Shown in pieces: positions 38,920 through 50,989 of a DNA stretch of 64,000 nt. How positions within the stretch are numbered: the stretch's first letter is position 1; each line of letters starts with the position of its first letter. Both the position numbers and the translations under genes were made by a program. Origin of the DNA: Branchinecta lynchi (lineage: Eukaryota > Arthropoda > Branchiopoda > Anostraca > Branchinectidae). Where the stretch lies: NCBI GenBank assembly GCA_023053575.1, contig JAKZAP010000018.1, positions 13,544,202 through 13,608,201 of the forward strand, written 5' to 3'. Below the pieces are notes generated by a model. That model was not told the origin of the DNA. It ran no database searches and was given only the letters and a program-made list of their open reading frames with translations.

Positions 38920-39920
38920 GTAGCATTTTGTTCAGCCTGTTTCAGAAGCCAGTCTTCAACTTCCATATTCCTCGACGTCCGAGGCTTCCGCATCACCTTC
39001 CAGATTTTTCTTCTGGATTCCAGACAGCCGTGTTCGTCGAGACGAACACGGCTGTCTGGAAGGTGAAGCCAGGCCGAAAACGTCAGGAAGTTCGGGGTGT
39101 TGGACACCCCAGATCAAGGACTTCTGGAGGTGCCATAGAGACAACCCGTTCGAGAGACACAATATTCAGAAAGAAAAGGGAAAGTGATTGACAGTTATGA
39201 CTGGGATCCCAGAGATATTTAAAATCCGAAGGGTACATCTTAGAAATTTTGAAGAATAGCGAAGTAAGCTGTCATCGTTATCATGAAATTCTGGAAGGTT
39301 CAGGATTCAAGGTTATCTTTGTTTACAGAAAAATCTATCATTAGGCTACCACTTTCCGCTGCTGAGAGCAGAGCTCGAGCGCACACGAAAAGAACAAACA
39401 AAACCAAATTAACTTAAATATGACGAATCATAGCCAATACATCCATCCGCTAAATCATCATACATCTAACCGAGAGCAAGGCCAAGGCACAGGGTTGACT
39501 ATGCGGAAGCCTCGTCAAAAATGTCAAAAATGTTGACTATGAAAAGTAAAAAATGTTGACTATGCGGAAGCCTCGGACATCGAGGAATCTGGAAGGTGAA
39601 GCATATGGCTTTAATTTCGCTGTTCTTCAACATTTCCTAGATGTCCCCTTCGCACTTCAAATATCTCTTATATCCCAGTCACAACTGCCAATCACGTTCC
39701 TTTGTGTCCCACCATTTGCATATTTGTTGTGTTTCTCTAATCAGTTGCCTCTATAGCACCTTCCAGACATCCGGAATCTGGGGTGTCCAACACCGGACTT
39801 CTAGGCATTTTTGGCCTGGCTTCGCCTTCCAGATCCGTCTCGACGAAAACGGCTGTCTGGAATCCGGAAGAAAAATATGGAAGGTGAAGCCTGGCTTTAA
39901 CGCTCTCTGCGTCAACTCTT
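38920..39920. repeat. Foldback-like module 'ccttccag...gtctgg' with perfect hairpin
   Basis: At about 39020-39062, ccagacagccgtgttcgtc and gacgaacacggctgtctgg pair around a single-base-scale loop. The flanking phrases 'ggcttccgcatcaccttccag' and 'ggtgaagccaggc' recur near 39560-39600 and 39760-39900 in both orientations. It is a composite repeat without coding sequence. Confidence 0.65.
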
Positions 39921-40072
39921 AAAAAGGTTGGAGCGTTGGTAGATGGCTAAGGGTAGTTCCCACATCCTTTGCACCTCGAGTTCTTGATGACTTTTATAGT
40001 TTGGCTTGAAAATGTATGTAAAAAAAATTGGTAAAAGTTGGTAAAACTTGGTAAAATTGACTACTTTTTCAG

Positions 40073-40214
40073 AAAAACGACATCGCTCTCATAAAACTGG
40101 ATCGACCAGTGGAGTTCACGGACAAGCTCATTCCAATGTGTCTTGCTTCCGGGCTGGAGAAACTGGACAGGGTGTCAGTGACCGTCGCCGGGTTCGGTAC
40201 CGTGTCGAAGGGTG
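40073..40214 (+). CDS. Serine protease gene, exon with catalytic Asp
   Basis: Acceptor ctttttcag at 40072, donor G|gtaagg at 40215. It starts in phase 0 with KNDIALIKLDRPVEF; the Asp of NDIAL is the catalytic triad Asp. IPMCLASG follows, with a Cys of the interdomain disulfide, then VTVAGFGTVSKG, which replaces the common 'GWG' with GFG. One base is carried to the next exon. Confidence 0.93.
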
Positions 40215-42240
40215 GTAAGGAATTAGTTTTTTGTTGTTGTTTACCGCCTCAGCACCTTTTTGACTCCTCCTCATGCAACCCGTGCGTCCCCACATAACTG
40301 TATGTCTAGGCTTGCCCATGGTTCGGATAGTAATGTAAAAGGGATTTTCGTGTTGTTCTATCGATGTTATACAAGTCAGACAAGCAAAAGATAATGATAT
40401 TTGATGGTGCAAAACGGATTCATCCGTTTTGCACCGTCAGATATGATTCGCAGTCATCTTGGGGTGAAGGAACATCTTAAAGATGATGGACTGGCGAAGT
40501 CAAGTATCAGAATTCTTGTAAATTAATGGACGAAAGGGTTGGTTATGTATGACCTATTTTTAAAGCACACCTCGCACTTTTTACTGTTTATTTCCAATAT
40601 TCAAAACTATTTGAATTCCGTAAAACTTTGCTCTGCTTTCAACAAATTATCACGACTTTGTCTGTTTTAAAGGACCCCTCGCACTGTCTGCTCTTCAACT
40701 TACAGTATTTTAAAATATTTGAATACTTTAAAACTAGGCCGTCTTTTCAACAAATAACCCACGGTTTTGGCTGTTTTAAGGCTTTTCCGAGACCCGTTGA
40801 CTTATGAGAAAATAAAGAACAACTTACCTAGCCGGTTTTTCTGATGGAAAAACTTCTCGCAGACAACCATCGACATAGTGATACACATCGAAGGTAACAA
40901 AACACGGCAAGGGAGAAAATCAGCGTGGTTTTATCACAGGGATTATAGAATGTTCCGTGGAAATTGGGGTCTCCGGGTTTAGAAATATACGGAGTGATTA
41001 TGGAAGTAGTTTGCGTTAGTATTATAGGTAAGACAGGTCCTTTAAAGTTTAACTGAAAAGCCAACTTATTTTTGTATCATTTAATCGAATGCACTGAATT
41101 ATTTGGGTTCTGCTAGGGAATTTTTTGATGTCCCACTATCTCCTCTAGTAGTGACGCTCAGAATTTCTACGGCCGTCCCTACAACGCAAACTCTACTATG
41201 ACGCGGAAAATATAAATCTCAGCACAAACGCTGCTTTCAGTAGCCAGTGATTAGCTCTCGGAAGGAGGCTCACTATACGAACACTTCTTTTTCGTAAATC
41301 GTCTGCGTCAAGCAGACAGAGGTACCACAAATCCGACAGGGAAATTGCACTATACGAAAATCGATTATTCGCGAATAGCGGAGCAATGAATTAACGCATT
41401 TTTATCCGGTCTTAAAGCTTATTTAAGAGAATAGTTGATGGATAACTAGATCGTCCTACCTCAGCCCTGTTCGGTTAAACTTTAAGTCTTTCCCCAGGTC
41501 CATAGACTTATATAGCAAAAACTCGGCATCAATGGCATGATGCGCGAACACTCATCGGGAATATGCACGGAAATAGTGAATAATGAGAATAGTGTAAGTG
41601 CAAAGACTAGTGAGGTATCGTCAGCGGGCTTAGAATGTAACATATGAAATTTGGGTCTCGGCAGTTACGGAAGTAGGCTGTATTAACATTGTAGACACGA
41701 GCGGTCCTTCGAATATTTGTTGACTCTCGAGAGAGGATTTTCCACTCTTCGAGGTTCGATTGTCCTAATTTCACACTCGTTGGACTTTGGGACAATGTGC
41801 AGGTCCCGTAGATGCAGCCGTAACTCTTTCCTTGTTATTTTTTTTTTTTGAGGGGGGGGATTCATTCTAAGGCGTGAGTGAGGTTGTCGAATTTAAGACC
41901 ATCCGTTTTCGGCAAGGTAAGTGGTGAACCTAGTCCATTTCCGAAGGGGGGGGGGGGGCAAGCCCAGACTTTACCAACAGGACTTGACAATTTACTGACA
42001 AAAAACGCCGATCAGCGCACATTCCTCGCGTTATCACAGAACCGCTTTAATAACAAAATGTTATTGGTTATTGAGATGGTTTTGAAATGAAAGTTTGTGA
42101 ATTTGTCATTCATTCCCTCGCATCAAGTGTTTATCACACGGAAACAAGAACATGCCATGTATGAACAATATCTTTTAAGTGTCTTATCTTTTAAGTGTGT
42201 TAGTTAATTTTTTCGTTTTTGTGTGATTCGCAAATGTTGT
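40215..42240. other. Intron with small hairpin
   Basis: A short hairpin of the 2727-2844 family (ttgatggtgcaaaacggat / atccgttttgcaccgtca) lies at 40400-40440. 'aggacccctcgcact' repeats near 40565 and 40675 recur at 53020 and 53808. No exon seen. Confidence 0.5.
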
Positions 42241-42249
42241 ATTCCTCTT

Positions 42250-42960
42250 AACTGGAACCTAATGACTGATAGGGCGGATGCCCAAAATTGCTATTTACGT
42301 GTCCGAACCTCACCCGACAACGGTGAGGGGCTTGAGGGAGGGGGGGGGGGGGTATGGATATTTTGAGAAATGTTTCCCAAACCCAACGGATAGAGGAATG
42401 GGTATGAAACTTGGAACATTCAAAATTCATGGGCCCTAGGAAGTGCTCCAACCCTGAGAGAAATTTCCCAGAGCATGGTGGGGGAGTTGCAGGGAGGTCT
42501 CGACAAATTCTTGACACACAGAGGGACCGAACGGATGGAGTAAAATACTCCATCCATCCATGTCTTCATCCATCCATCGCTCCATCCGTGTCCCAACGTG
42601 ATTGGGACGAGACTGGGAAGGTACACGGTTCATGGGTTTGAGACTCGAACCGTATCCGACGTCTGTGAACGAGGTGGGTCTGGGGCTGACTGTGGGTGGG
42701 AGGGATTTCTTGGAAGGGCTCCAGATATGGTAGGACAGATGCCATAGACGTGGTGTGCCGAACATCTTCTGGCCACGATGGGGTTTTGAGACGGGGTATC
42801 GGACATTTTCTGAAACGCCTAGGGACCAAATGGGTTGAGCGATTGGGATAAGAGCTTGAACCGGGGCGGATCCAACCTACTGTGGGTGGAGTTGGCGGGG
42901 GGAGGGTTGGATACCCCCGATGGGAATTTGAAAATCACAAGTCAGTGATTAAGGTGTACC
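42250..42960. repeat. Degenerate family B-like tandem sequence
   Basis: Units with 'tgagggagggggggg', 'gaaacttggaacatt' and 'catccatccatc' resemble family B, but without its ends. Open frames here are repeat artefacts. Confidence 0.5.
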
Positions 42961-44779
42961 AAACGGCATAAGGATCTCTGTTTGACGACCAGGCTTTTTT
43001 TTTCGATCATATTGTGTGCTGCCAGATCAACTAGAAAGTGCAGTTTGTGGAATGACTCAGTAGCAAAATAAGGAAAACAGGTTTGCTGGTGGGATGGAAC
43101 GAATGGAACCGAAAGAAAGGGTGTTCGTCGGTACTTCTACCCCCCAAAAAGACAAGACGTTCGTGGTCATCAATTTTGCGGTAAGACTTTTGTCGATAGG
43201 CTACTAGAAACGGAAAAAAACAAAAAAAACGATTCGTCGGTTCTTATGAATTAGGCTATCTACAGGCTTTCTCCGGTGGGCGCATCGGAGAGTCACCAGC
43301 AAAAGAAAAGAGGGATCTCGATAAGGCAACTCGTTGCATCGGCTTTTCCGACGAAGCGAAAAGGGAACTAGGTTTGTCGGTGCTTAGTTTTTCCCGAAAG
43401 ACCTTTTCCGACCATCAGAGTGCAACAAATGTGGATCATTTTTCGGTGCTAACTGAAAACACACCAACAGATAAACAGGGAGAAACTGCCTATTTTGTGC
43501 CTAGTTTCCTGTTTAGCTCTTGTTGGTACCAGAAACGGATATCCTTCCGACTCCGCACCGACAAACACTGCTGATTCCTCGATAAGAACTTTCCGGGTTT
43601 ATCGACAGAACTTTTTTTGGTACCAGAAACGGAATGAGGAAAATGTTTGTTGGTGAGGGGCGGCTAGTTTCGCCACTGGCAAGGTCACATCAGATCGGAG
43701 ATCGGTATCAGATTAGGCCGCCAAGAAAAACGAGGAAATAACCCTACTCTGGTGTAATTCTTCTTCTTCTTCCTTGACAAGTTTCGATGTTCGCAGCCAT
43801 GTTTAGCGACGCTAACCTCATGGACGAACAAGGCTCCGAGGAATGAGACATGCATTTTTTCTTTCGTTCTGTAAAGTTTAAGTATGTAAAACCTGACACC
43901 TACTTGGGAGGTAGACAAGACTTTCAGAGCTAGACAAAAAGCGTAAATATAAATTTATTTTTTTTCGAAAAAAGTAGTTTCGTCCTTCCACTTGTGATAT
44001 CTTGAACATTTTATGCCGAAAAGGGAAATCACCTTCGGCTTGGTGTCTAAAGAGTCACGGTTTTGCAACCGGGCACGAAACTATTGAAGCCGCCGCCAGA
44101 ATATTGGATTCCACTATGCAGACGTGGCTGGCTCCGGAGCAATGGAAGCACAGTTATGATAACCTTTCCAGAGTTTAAAGAAAATAGTGATTTTCTTTTC
44201 GACCTTCTCTTGAAGGCACACTATCTAGATCAGACACTCATGAAATCTTACATTACAGGATGAACACGGGTCTTTTTATAAGATGGTTGATTAGAAATGT
44301 TGGTGCCCGACTTTGGTAACGAGGATGTCGCCTAATAAATGGGTGGCCGTCACTACGCCCATACATGTTATTTCGCTCACGTAACAAATATGATCATTCA
44401 CACACGAGTCAGTTGTTTTTGCTCACACGTCAGTTCGTCCACGCGCTAGTTTGCCTAGTCCTAAAATCCCACAGTTATCTAGAGGTCACTACGCCCAAAT
44501 TTTCCGACAGTTCGCCCACACATTATTGACCCATCCATTAGTTCGATTAGCATTGCTAGATCACTATAAATAAGATCACTTGTTTCCCGTGCTTGCCAAG
44601 CATGTCTTGTCACTCACACTCCTTTTCTTTTCTTTCGTATTTCCTTGCATTTGGTTTTCAATTGCCTCCATGTTATGCAACTTCTTCTTCCGGATCCAGG
44701 TTGATGAAAACATGGTTCAAGGACCCGGAACCCGAACCTGGTCAGTGAAGAATACTAAATCCCTCCCATCTTTTTTCAG
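42961..44779. other. Intron, right part
   Basis: No repeat ends or exons recognised. The sequence leads to the acceptor ttttttcag at 44779. Confidence 0.45.
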
Positions 44780-44913
44780 GTCAGTCGTCGAACACTCTGC
44801 GATTTACCCGTTTACTTACCATCCCCAACGAGCAGTGCGGAGCCTGGCCCCACATGAAGTATGTTCGGGGTGATACGTTGTGCGCAGGCGCCAAGGATCG
44901 AGACTCGTGCCAG
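44780..44913 (+). CDS. Serine protease gene, exon before the catalytic Ser
   Basis: Acceptor ttttttcag, donor gtacat at 44914. With one carried base it reads GQSSNTLRFTRLLTIP, then NEQCGAWPHMKY and GDTLCAGAKDRDSCQ. The last motif is the segment just before the active-site GDSGGP in S1 proteases. It ends in phase 0 exactly where GDSGGP should follow, so the Ser exon lies further right or outside the window; I could not find it. The donor is weaker than the others. Confidence 0.9.
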
Positions 44914-45901
44914 GTACATCTTATTTTCTTGGGTAGCTGTAGAGGGGCCAAAAATGTCTCCAGAACCCGGTTAAACTTCAATGGGCACATCAAACTACCC
45001 TAATCGCACTCTGTAACAACCTAGGAACAATGCGTACCCCCTAGATCAGCAGCTTTTTCCACAGTTTCCTCTCTGTGATATTTCAAAGTGTAACTTTTTG
45101 GGCCAGTTCATGCTCTATTTACTAGCTTGGACAAAGATAAAAGTGATCTTTTTTATAATAGTTAGAAGGTATTTATTTGATCAGCTTTTATAATTCAGAT
45201 TTGAATAGGTTATTTGTTTTTGAATGATTTTTGTAGCTATGTTATTTTTTACAAACTTATTGCATATTCTGGTACATTTTATAAAGCAAGTTAATCAAGC
45301 TTCACAACACTATTCCACAAAGAAAAACTTTTAATAGGCACTTTAAGCCATGGAACTTCTGATGAAACACTAGAACAATCAGGTAAACTGCATCTGCGGC
45401 TTGACTTTGGTGACATGTCACATATATCATTTTCTATCAAGCATTGCTGGGAATTTTTGCACTTCCTGCCACGATATCCCAGCTCCTAAGATTTGGATCG
45501 CCGAAATGCCAGAGAGGTAAAGACAAGGGATAACAAGAAAACGGCCGATTTTCGTAGCGCCTTCTAAAGGAAGTCGTAAATGTTTATTTGTGAAGAATTT
45601 AACATAAAGTAAAGCATTAGAAGTGTCCATTGTGCTTTAAAAATTTTCCAATCTGAAATTCTGGCAAGGGTGAATCAGAACGCGGCTTCGGCTGAGACCA
45701 ATCGCGTGTCTTTGCTTGACAGCATCAAGATGGACTGTAATTTTATAGCAATAAAAACAGAGCCATGTTCCCACACAGAGTAGAAATTTCTCGACAGGAT
45801 CCCAGTATTTGTAGCCGTCCGGAAAATCGGATGCCATTCTATCCTGACACGGTAGACGTTTTTTACTCGAAACGGCTTAGTTCTTGAGCCTTTTCACGTA
45901 A
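44914..45901. other. Unannotated stretch with a dispersed repeat
   Basis: 45485-45640 is an inverted copy of about 50846-50990 ('aagacaagggataacaagaaaacggccgattttcgta'). No exon with a GDSGGP code is found. Confidence 0.5.
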
Positions 45902-47310
45902 AACAAGACCAAAGGTTTCGATGGGATCTAAAAAATCTAACATTTGATTGAAACAATTGGGTCATGTCTTCGCCATTCAGTGTTCGTCAGATTCCTTGAA
46001 TATTTTTACTATTAAAATAAAGCTCAAAAATGGATTCAGCATGTCTCCTTGGCCCAACTTACACTTCTTATGAAGATGGATTAGCCAAGCTTGATCTCTC
46101 TACGTCTGATAGACGACACAAACTGACTATGGACTTTGGACGCAAATGCCTCACCTCAGACCTTCATAGAACTATATTACCGGACTTTGAAGTACCAAAC
46201 CCTAATCGACCGAACACCAGACACAAAGCAGCAATTGCAAATTGTCCGAAACTTGTTCGCCCAAATACACATTCTGCTGACAGGTACCTCAAGTCCTTTG
46301 TACCCTATTTCGTACACCACTTTAATTCTATGTAGTAATTAGTAAGGTAAATTGTATGTGTCGACTGTGAACTTTTAAACTTATTATCAAAATGTCTTTT
46401 ATAGTGTTATTATATGTATCGGTGGTAAACTGTACGACGATCCGATGCTAGCGAGTGAATTGTACGAGCTATTAAGGAAATAAAAGAGATTATTATACCG
46501 AATCTCTGATCGATTTCAGAAACAACTTTGAGCTTCAACCAAATTTCCAGTTTCAGGCGAATTCGTGATGAACCATTTGTCCAGCAAGAAAACTAAGTTC
46601 ACATATGGATTCAGCGGACCTCCAATGAATATCTTATTAGCTTATAAAACATACATGTTTTTACCGTAAACTCGAAACCCCTCCTCTGCTCTAAAGATAG
46701 GACTAAAGGACCCATCTATGAACTTGACCTGTACTTTACCAGTGAATCCTCATTGAACAACATCTTCGCTTGAAGAAAATATTTCCTCGTTTGAACACTA
46801 TATATCAACCCCTTCGACCTTCGATTACACTAGATCTCTCCGATATCCATAGAATAAACAAATGAATGTCGGCATCCACGCGCAGAGCTATACTAGTTTA
46901 AGAATAAGGGGTGGGGACTGCTATAGCCGAAAACTGGTCGACAAATTTTGTGTCAGGTTTTCGCCGGATTCCGGATGAACTACTTGTTCGGCAAGAAAAT
47001 GACTTCCATACTCGGATTCAGCATGTCTCCTTAACCCTAAACCAATTATCTGAATAGCTTTTAAAAAATATTTTTGTTTGCCCCTTAATTTGGACCCCCC
47101 TCCCCCACTCCTAAACATAGGGCTAAAGAGCCCATCTACGAACTCAACCTTACTCTTGACCCAAAGAATCCTCATAATCAAGTTTCATCAAAATATCTCA
47201 TTCACTTCGAGAGTTACAGTGCGCACAGACGGACAGACAGACAGACGGACAGACGGGCAACTTTTGCGATGTCATAGGCATCCCGCCACTTACGTTTTGG
47301 GATCCCAAAA
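45902..47310 (-). mobile_element. Repeat family A, inverted copy split by a LINE end
   Basis: It starts aacaagaccaaaggtttcgatggg and ends cacttacgttttgggatcccaaaa, the reverse complement of family A ends. The tandem units are fewer than in other copies. It is interrupted at about 46050-46500 by a LINE 3' fragment. Confidence 0.75.
46050..46500 (+). pseudogene. LINE ORF2 C-terminal fragment inserted in family A
   Basis: Plus-strand sequence YTSYEDGLAKLDLSTSDRR, then LTMDFGRKCLTS and ADRYLKSFVPYFVHHFNS, the same C-terminal pattern as the LINE end at 32105-32815 but a different family. A short 3' UTR follows and ends near 46500 (aaataaaagag). It is 5'-truncated, as is usual for LINE copies. Confidence 0.7.
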
Positions 47311-48312
47311 AGAGGCAGATTCCGTGTTCGAACGAGCACCGTCTATGCCTTTTTCTTGGAGGCATGCCTTCCTTTCGTCCTTGACGATGCTAGCGTGCCT
47401 TTTTTTTTGTTTTCGAGCTTGTTTGTGTGAAAAAAGGTGCAGGATAAAGTTTTCTTTTCGTGTTGAGCATGATATTGCGTGCCTTTCTAAACTAAAAAGA
47501 GGCAAACCAGATAGCGGGTCCTAGAAAAGCTTTTTACTATATCTTAACCAACACTTGAGTAGACATAGTAAAAAGTCGAATCCATAGGGTAGTGGGTCGC
47601 TTTCCCTTTCTGCTGCTAAAAGATATGTAAAACCTCCATTACCTGGGACACGGATGACAGGTTTTCCACTCACTAACCTGTGGATCTATTTTGCCATGTC
47701 TGATCCAAGTAATGACGGTGAGGCATGGGGGGATTAACAGAAACTACTCCGCTTGGAAGTGCTGAACAGGAATATGGCCAATAGACCTGTCTACGTATTT
47801 TTTGACCGGTTACAAACCTTACGTAATAACCTACGGAATTGCTATATTTTTGGAAAAGAATTGACTCGTGGACCATGCCTCATCCACATAAACTCGCATC
47901 AGAGTCACGAGTCTTATCGACAAAATCGAACACGGAAAATATATCTAATGATGTTGTTTAATGAAATGAAAGAACATTGCGTAGATACAGTAAGCGAACG
48001 TTTCTAAAGCATGAGGTTATATTACAGCTAGACAGACTACATATATAGAAGATATACACTTGTGATATTAATTTTTAATAAGTAACAGAAATCGGTGGAA
48101 AGAGATGAAAGGTTGAAAGGAAGTAATATCGCCGATCATTTTTTTTCTTTCAAACCCAGAGTATTGAAGCAGAGACGGGTTGATAGGGAAGCCGCGCCGA
48201 AGAACCGCAGAAGCAGCCCTATAAAAGAGTTCAAGCCGTGTTCTCACCATTCTAATCCGAGATTTGGATGAACTCGGAGCTATTCATGTAAGTAAGCAGC
48301 CACCAACAAAAA
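47311..48312. other. Unannotated stretch
   Basis: No repeat ends, RNA genes or convincing exons recognised. Confidence 0.4.
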
Positions 48313-48379
48313 ATGTTCCCACTGCAGGCAGCGAGGTTGGGGTCCAAGGGGGAGGGGTTTTACACCGACATTTTTTCAG

Positions 48380-48519
48380 GGATGGAGCGCTGCGAATTTG
48401 CAATAGGAGACTGTAAAATCAGTGGAAATTTGGAGTCGAATAACTACCGGCATCACTTTCACGCGATGAACAACGCCACCATGTTAAATATGGACACTAT
48501 TATAATAAATAAATGTTGA
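48380..48519 (+). CDS. Possible terminal exon of an unknown gene (weak)
   Basis: After acattttttcag (AG at about 48379-48380) a frame encodes MERCEFAIGDCKISG and ends ...DTIIINKC at TGA 48517-48519. AATAAA-like signals follow at about 48507 and 48576. The short Cys-bearing product matches no family I recognise and no partner exon is found. It may be a chance frame. Confidence 0.2.
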
Positions 48520-50845
48520 TTTAACCCATAATATGTTTAAAATATGTAGAATAGCTTTGAATGGTCCAATGTTTGAATAAAGGCACTCGTTTCATCAATA
48601 AAGGACATCACTAACAAAGATCAACAAAGTCTTTGTCCTATAAAAAAAAATAATAGTGAAAACTTGACAGATTGGTTAGCTTTCGAATTTAATAACTAGC
48701 ACTCTAAGGAGACTCGCAGTAGGTGCCTTCATGTCTGGCCAATATCCAAATATTCAACTGCCAAAGCCGGTTTGCACTAGTCCCATGGCAGAGGTGGCTC
48801 GTCTCTTGGCCGATGGCAGTTGATCGACTATTCAGGTGGTTCGGCAATCGACTGCCAATCACCAGAAGAATGGCTGGCAATGACTAGCTCTATGGTTCTG
48901 TCACACATTATCGATCATCTCCTTGCTTGCAGATCATGGCAGGGTGGGAGGGTGATTGACTTCGGAGGAGGTCCGTGAGAGCCAAACCGGCTTATGTTGA
49001 AACTAATCCTTATTGTCAGGATTTTTCCTCCGTTGTAAGTACTCGTATACATCCCTGATGAACTCAAGTCCATTGATATATTCTTTAAAAATTATAAAGT
49101 CCCTGAGGTCCCTCGATGATTGGCTGGGAGGATTCCGGTCTCCTTCAGGCATGGTACTACGGAGGGCGGGGCGAGGAAGGGTTATTTCCGTACTCGTCAT
49201 TACTGTGACAACTGTGCAGAGTAACTAAAGAAAAAAGTTACAGTCTATTAACAATGTATAAAGACCAAACCGACCCTCTGCTGTGGTGATGGGGATTGGT
49301 CAAGACGAGACAGGATTTCAGGGTAATAACATTCAACAGTTCGATCAAGAAGATGATAAAATGAAATAAGACATGAAGAGTGTTCGTAATGCATGAGGTG
49401 TTTACACAAGCTTGTAACAGCTCCAGCCTGAAGAGGCCAAGAAGGGTCGAAATATCGCTACCAGCCAGGTTGGGCTAAAGGAGTATTTATAACATAAAGC
49501 ACAAGGAACCACATCCTGTGAAAACGTTTTCAAACATCTTACACTACAGGTAACAGAACCAAGAACACGCGCGCTGCCTTCCGCTTCAGAATTCCCAAAT
49601 CCCCAATCCCCGGCTATTGTAGTATCTCGATAGCTTGAAGAAAGAAATCGACTAAGACTGAATTGCAAAGACGAACTGTGTTTTTTTCTCCAAAGATATT
49701 CAACATCAAAGCCTTAAGACCTGCATGCAGCTAGCAGCTGCAATATACACCCAACCAACCAAACAACGACCTAAACGAGAATGCAGCACAGCTCTGTCGA
49801 TCATGTCTTTCATGTTGTCAAACTTCTGGCTAGTACTGGCTATAGTGGCGAGTATACTGAGAATTCTCAGTGTTTTCTCCTATGCCTGATAGTCATTCAA
49901 ACTTTCAAACAAACTTACCGACCTAAGCCTCTCATTAACGTCAAGAAACTCTCTTGCGATGTCGACCTTTTCTTGTTTCCTTTTGCTAACCTGCGACATA
50001 TCGTAGGCGGACTCCTCCAGTCCTACCGCGTACGTATTTAGGTACATGTGGGTACGTGTTGTGATTGTTCTGAACTGAAAGAAAAAATTGATTTCGTTCG
50101 TTTGTTATATTAGCGTTATTCTAGCGTTATGTGTACTACGTTGCCTTTACTCTTACAAGTCCCCCCACAGTCCACTATCTTTCAACCTGATTGACGATGT
50201 ATGCCTTTTCTAATGGACCGTTCACGCTTATGTTGTAAGACGAATAAAAGTACTTCGCGTTGTAAGCCTTATCCTCTACAGCCGTTCGACTTGAAAATCA
50301 AGTTGTACGCCGCTCCCCGACATTTGGATCTCGTATGCACAGATTTCCAAACGTAGCCTTAAACCTGACAATCCATCCCTAGAGAACATATCCTTTGATG
50401 ACTTTCGTGTGGAATTTTAGATCAGCCTCGACCGGTTTTACGAAAATCCAGTACAATACTCGGTGTAATATCTGCTGATGTGTCTGGTGGACTAGTGCAT
50501 ATTCCTTGATTTAGTTTTGAGCCTACCAGGATTGTTCTTCTTACACAATTAGCTGTATAAATTAGTATGACTGACTTTCATTCAAAGAACCAATTCAGTC
50601 TGCATTCAATTACTTTTATATTACAAATATCTCTCCTTAAATGTTTCTCTCTTTCTTCTTCAGTAGTCACGTGATGGAAACGCTTTGCTATGATTGGTCA
50701 CGTATAATTTTTAACGCACATAATAGAACCCATTCCTATTAATTTTTACAACAGCAAGCCTCGCCGGGATGTAATTTACCACACATATTCGCGGATAGCA
50801 CGTATAACTCAGAAATTCTGCACCTTAAACGTAAGCTTGAACAGT
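48520..50845. other. Unannotated stretch with one dispersed motif
   Basis: Near 49425-49460, cctgaagaggccaagaagggtcgaaatatcg is the reverse form of the 'cggcccttcttgg' motif. Nothing else is supported. Confidence 0.45.
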
Positions 50846-50989
50846 CCTTAAAGCACAATGGACACTTCTAATGCTTTATTTTGTATTAAATGCTTCACAA
50901 ATAAACATTTCCGACTTCCTTTAGAAGGCACTACGAAAATCGGCCGTTTTCTTGTTATCCCTTGTCTTTACCTTTCTGGCATTCTGGTC

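Noticed and set aside
44580..44873. Plus-strand 97-codon frame with hydrophobic start
   Set aside because: Its end overlaps the protease exon 44780-44913 in the wrong frame, and the hydrophobic part has no splice support.
46605..46625. Possible serine protease GDSGGP exon (ggattcagcgga)
   Set aside because: It codes GFSGP at best, lacks Asp and lies in family A repeat sequence.
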